A stretch of DNA of 21,339 nucleotides from a virus, in IMG/VR virus record IMGVR_UViG_3300025120_000673, positions 1 through 21,339 of that record. The stretch is one strand, 5' to 3'. Shown here piece after piece: positions 19,100-21,339 of this stretch (positions within the stretch are counted from its first letter, which is position 1; each line of letters opens with the position of its first letter). A program made the translations under genes and the position numbers. A model generated the notes under the pieces. The model was not told the origin of the DNA. It was given only the letters and a program-made list of their open reading frames with translations, and ran no database searches.

Positions 19100-21339
19100 A
19101 TGGCTATAGCTTTTGGTACTCAAGAGTATGAAGATATTTCTAATGAAGTAGCTTTACTAGCAAAAAATAATCAAATAAAAAATAACCAAGATTTAAATAA
19201 TTATTTAACTTCTAAAGATGTTTCTATTCTTGATTTTAAAAGAGCAGTTGATGAAGAGACTACACAAAAAACTCGTGTAAAAAGTGGTGAAGCTTATGGA
19301 ACTGTTGCTGATGGTATTGAACTATTTGGTGTAGGTGTTCCTATGCCTACTAAAATAATAGATCGTGCTTTAGGAAATATAGCTGATGATATTACAAGTG
19401 CTGTAGGATCAGGTATAGAACTTACTGCAGGTAAAGAAGCTAGAAAAAATGTAAGTAATTTTTTTGGGGAAGCAGGAAACATTATTAAAAATGTTATAGG
19501 TCAAGAAAACACTGATTCATTAAAAAGAACTTTTGATCCTAAAACTAATACAGCAGAACAAGTAGCTAGTTCTTTTGCTGAGTTTGCTTTACCTTTTGGA
19601 ATTGCTACTAAAACTTTAGGAACATTAGGAAAGATTGCTAAGATTCCTAAAGCTACTACTAAAGCTCAAAAAAGAATTAGAGATTATTCTAAGTATGGTA
19701 CAGCAGGTGTAGCAGCAGATGTTTTTACAAGAGATGAAGATGAACAACTTACTATGAATTTAGTACAGATGATTCCCGGTATGGAAGATTCTTTATCTTC
19801 TTTAGCTATAGACCCTGATGATTCTTTTGCAGAAAAAAAACTTAAGCAGTCTGTTGATTCTTTACTAGGTCAAATTGCTTTTGGTGGTCTTATAATTGGT
19901 GGTATTGGTGTAACAAAAAGTGGTATTAATGTAGGTGGAAAAATAATTTCAAAAACTGATCTTGTTAATAAACTTAAAAAAGGTTCATCTTCTTTAACTA
20001 ATAAAGTTAGTGCAATAAAAAATAGTAAGATTATGACTCCTATTAATAATAGTGCTAATACTATAACATCTAATGTAAAAGCAACTAAAAATTCTTTAGG
20101 TCAGTATATGCAAACAGGTACTGCTAAAAATGTATTAGGAAAAATAGGAAATATAAATAGTTTTTTAGGTAAAGCTTTTACTTCTAAAGCAGGAATGAGT
20201 GATCCTTTATTTAAAGCTAATATTCTTAGAAGAGAATATGCAGAAGCTAGAGATATTCTTGCTAAAAAAGAAGCTAAAGAATTAGAACGACTTATAAAAA
20301 AATATAACTCTGATAGAGACTTAGTTAACAAAGTTTTACAAGGTGCTTATGTTTCTAATCCAAATAATAATCCTAAGATAGCTAAAGAAGTTATTGACCA
20401 AGCTCAAAAAATGAATAAGATGATACAAGATAATACTCCTATAATTAAAAGCTTATTAAAATTAAAGGATGATGATGTATTATCTTTACAATTAGATGCT
20501 AATAATGGTACGTATTTAACAAGAACATATCAATTTAGTAGCAATCCTCAATGGACAAAACAAATAGGTAAAGTATTAGATGGTAAATTAAAACCTAACT
20601 CTCAAAATAATCAAGACTTAATTAATATAGTTGAAAATGCTAGATCATATATTTTAAAACAACATCCTTCATTAAATAGGGATCAAGCAGATAACATATT
20701 AAATGAAATGTTATTAAAAGGCAAAGCAGGAGAACAAGTTAATTTATTTGAAACATTATTATATGAAGGTGTAGGTGGTGTTGGTAAAAAAGTAGGAGTA
20801 AGAGTAGGTAAAAAAAGAAAAAATATTGATAAACCTATCTTAGAATTTTTAGGAGAAATAAAAGACCCTACTAAAAATTTTGTAACAACTATTCAAAATC
20901 AAAATAGATTAATAGCTAAAGCAAAATATTTAAATGATATTAAAAGTATTGCTGAAAATTCTTTAGGAAGACAAGTTAAGTTAGAAGGTTTATTTCCTTC
21001 TCTTCCTACAGAAGTAAGTACTTTTGTTAAAGCAAACATTGCTCCTAATAAATTTATTAATAAAAAATTAAGTGACTTAGAAGCAGTAAAAGAGTTAGAA
21101 GGTTTAGGTGTATCTTCTAAACGATTAGGTCTAGATGATATATATACAACACCTGAGATGGGTACAGTTTTTGATAGAGGTTTAGATGTTTTTGGTTTTG
21201 AAGGGTCAAAAAATTTTTATTTAAATGGGTTTGCTAAACTTGCAGGTATAGGACAAGCTAATCAAACAGTTCTTGATAATGCTACTCATGTATTAAATGT
21301 TTATGGTGCTGCTCAACAAGTAGCTATGAATGGACATTT
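19100..21339 (+). CDS. Large putative internal/ejected virion protein, 3' end missing
   Basis: ATG 19100 abuts the preceding TAA, with AGGA (19089-19092) 7 bases before it. The frame stays open to the window end, giving 746 residues so far. Residues 156-180 (SSFAEFALPFGIATKTLG) and about 258-275 (GQIAFGGLIIGGIGV) are Gly/Ala-rich hydrophobic segments. Residues 208-265 contain FTRDEDEQLTMNLVQMIPGM and a D-x-D-D-x-x-AE-x-[KR]-[LF]-K stretch, matching a block I recall from very large phage virion proteins (D-x-x-E-R-L-S-x-[LI] ... DPxDs-x-AExR-[LF]-K-x-x-x-[ED]-G). Later parts are helical and polar. No transglycosylase or protease motif seen in the visible part. Last in the tail/ejection order, so an ejection protein is likely but inferred. 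Confidence 0.72.
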   Translation, partial: MAIAFGTQEYEDISNEVALLAKNNQIKNNQDLNNYLTSKDVSILDFKRAVDEETTQKTRVKSGEAYGTVADGIELFGVGVPMPTKIIDRALGNIADDITSAVGSGIELTAGKEARKNVSNFFGEAGNIIKNVIGQENTDSLKRTFDPKTNTAEQVASSFAEFALPFGIATKTLGTLGKIAKIPKATTKAQKRIRDYSKYGTAGVAADVFTRDEDEQLTMNLVQMIPGMEDSLSSLAIDPDDSFAEKKLKQSVDSLLGQIAFGGLIIGGIGVTKSGINVGGKIISKTDLVNKLKKGSSSLTNKVSAIKNSKIMTPINNSANTITSNVKATKNSLGQYMQTGTAKNVLGKIGNINSFLGKAFTSKAGMSDPLFKANILRREYAEARDILAKKEAKELERLIKKYNSDRDLVNKVLQGAYVSNPNNNPKIAKEVIDQAQKMNKMIQDNTPIIKSLLKLKDDDVLSLQLDANNGTYLTRTYQFSSNPQWTKQIGKVLDGKLKPNSQNNQDLINIVENARSYILKQHPSLNRDQADNILNEMLLKGKAGEQVNLFETLLYEGVGGVGKKVGVRVGKKRKNIDKPILEFLGEIKDPTKNFVTTIQNQNRLIAKAKYLNDIKSIAENSLGRQVKLEGLFPSLPTEVSTFVKANIAPNKFINKKLSDLEAVKELEGLGVSSKRLGLDDIYTTPEMGTVFDRGLDVFGFEGSKNFYLNGFAKLAGIGQANQTVLDNATHVLNVYGAAQQVAMNGH

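Noticed and set aside
1-21339. tRNA genes, CRISPR arrays, insertion sequences, rho-independent terminators, integrase or att sites
   Set aside because: No cloverleaf sequences, regular spaced repeats, transposase motifs or GC-rich hairpins with T runs were seen; gaps are too short for most of them.
1-21339. Alternative genetic code (stop reassignment)
   Set aside because: TAA, TAG and TGA all terminate recognisable genes at sensible places; scarcity of TGA fits AT richness.

Overview
The window looks like part of the late, structural half of an AT-rich, strictly lytic-looking marine podovirus (short-tailed dsDNA phage). Sampled lines are roughly one quarter to one third G+C. All 29 coding regions I support are on the + strand and nearly touch: 12 junctions are TAATG one-base overlaps, 3 are ATGA four-base overlaps, and only two gaps exceed 15 bases. 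The proteins resemble sets I remember from uncultured ocean phages, and the base composition would suit a SAR11-like host. That host assignment is inference; no host gene is present.

Layout. (1) Positions 1-4795: lysine-rich, low-complexity proteins that share GG[KS]LSS and RGxGxA motifs near their C-termini. Mixed in are small genes: a 34-residue protein with 8 cysteines, a 60-residue protein, a membrane coiled-coil protein, a 35-residue DUF1289-like protein, a protein with a recurrent phage signature, and a 49-residue basic protein. (2) 4795-5992: a P22 gp4-like head-to-tail adaptor candidate and a tandem pair of zinc-ribbon proteins. (3) 5989-14338: a large fibre/appendage cluster with six fibre-type proteins. 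One carries a repetitive coiled-coil shaft, one a C-terminal S74 intramolecular chaperone, and one a sugar-binding-like jelly-roll candidate. Small conserved phage proteins and one XhlA/holin-like membrane protein lie among them. (4) 14338-16481: a P22 gp10-like tail hub/nozzle candidate and a small partner. (5) 16481-21339: candidates for internal or ejected virion proteins, the last cut by the window edge.

How it fits together: the adaptor, the gp10-like hub, the set of fibres and the large internal proteins would form the short tail, the receptor-binding apparatus and the DNA-ejection machinery. Terminase, portal and capsid genes probably lie upstream of the window.

Main observations beyond annotation: (a) CCWGG (CCAGG/CCTGG) appears to be completely absent, while GGWCC, with the same composition, occurs at least 11 times. 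All eight Pro-Gly dipeptides use the otherwise rare Pro codons CCC or CCG, which points to selection against CCWGG. (b) A motif is shared among the C-termini of adjacent virion-type proteins. (c) There are two very short cysteine-rich genes. (d) The fibre shaft has repeat periods of 18, 25 and 32 residues, differing by exactly one heptad.
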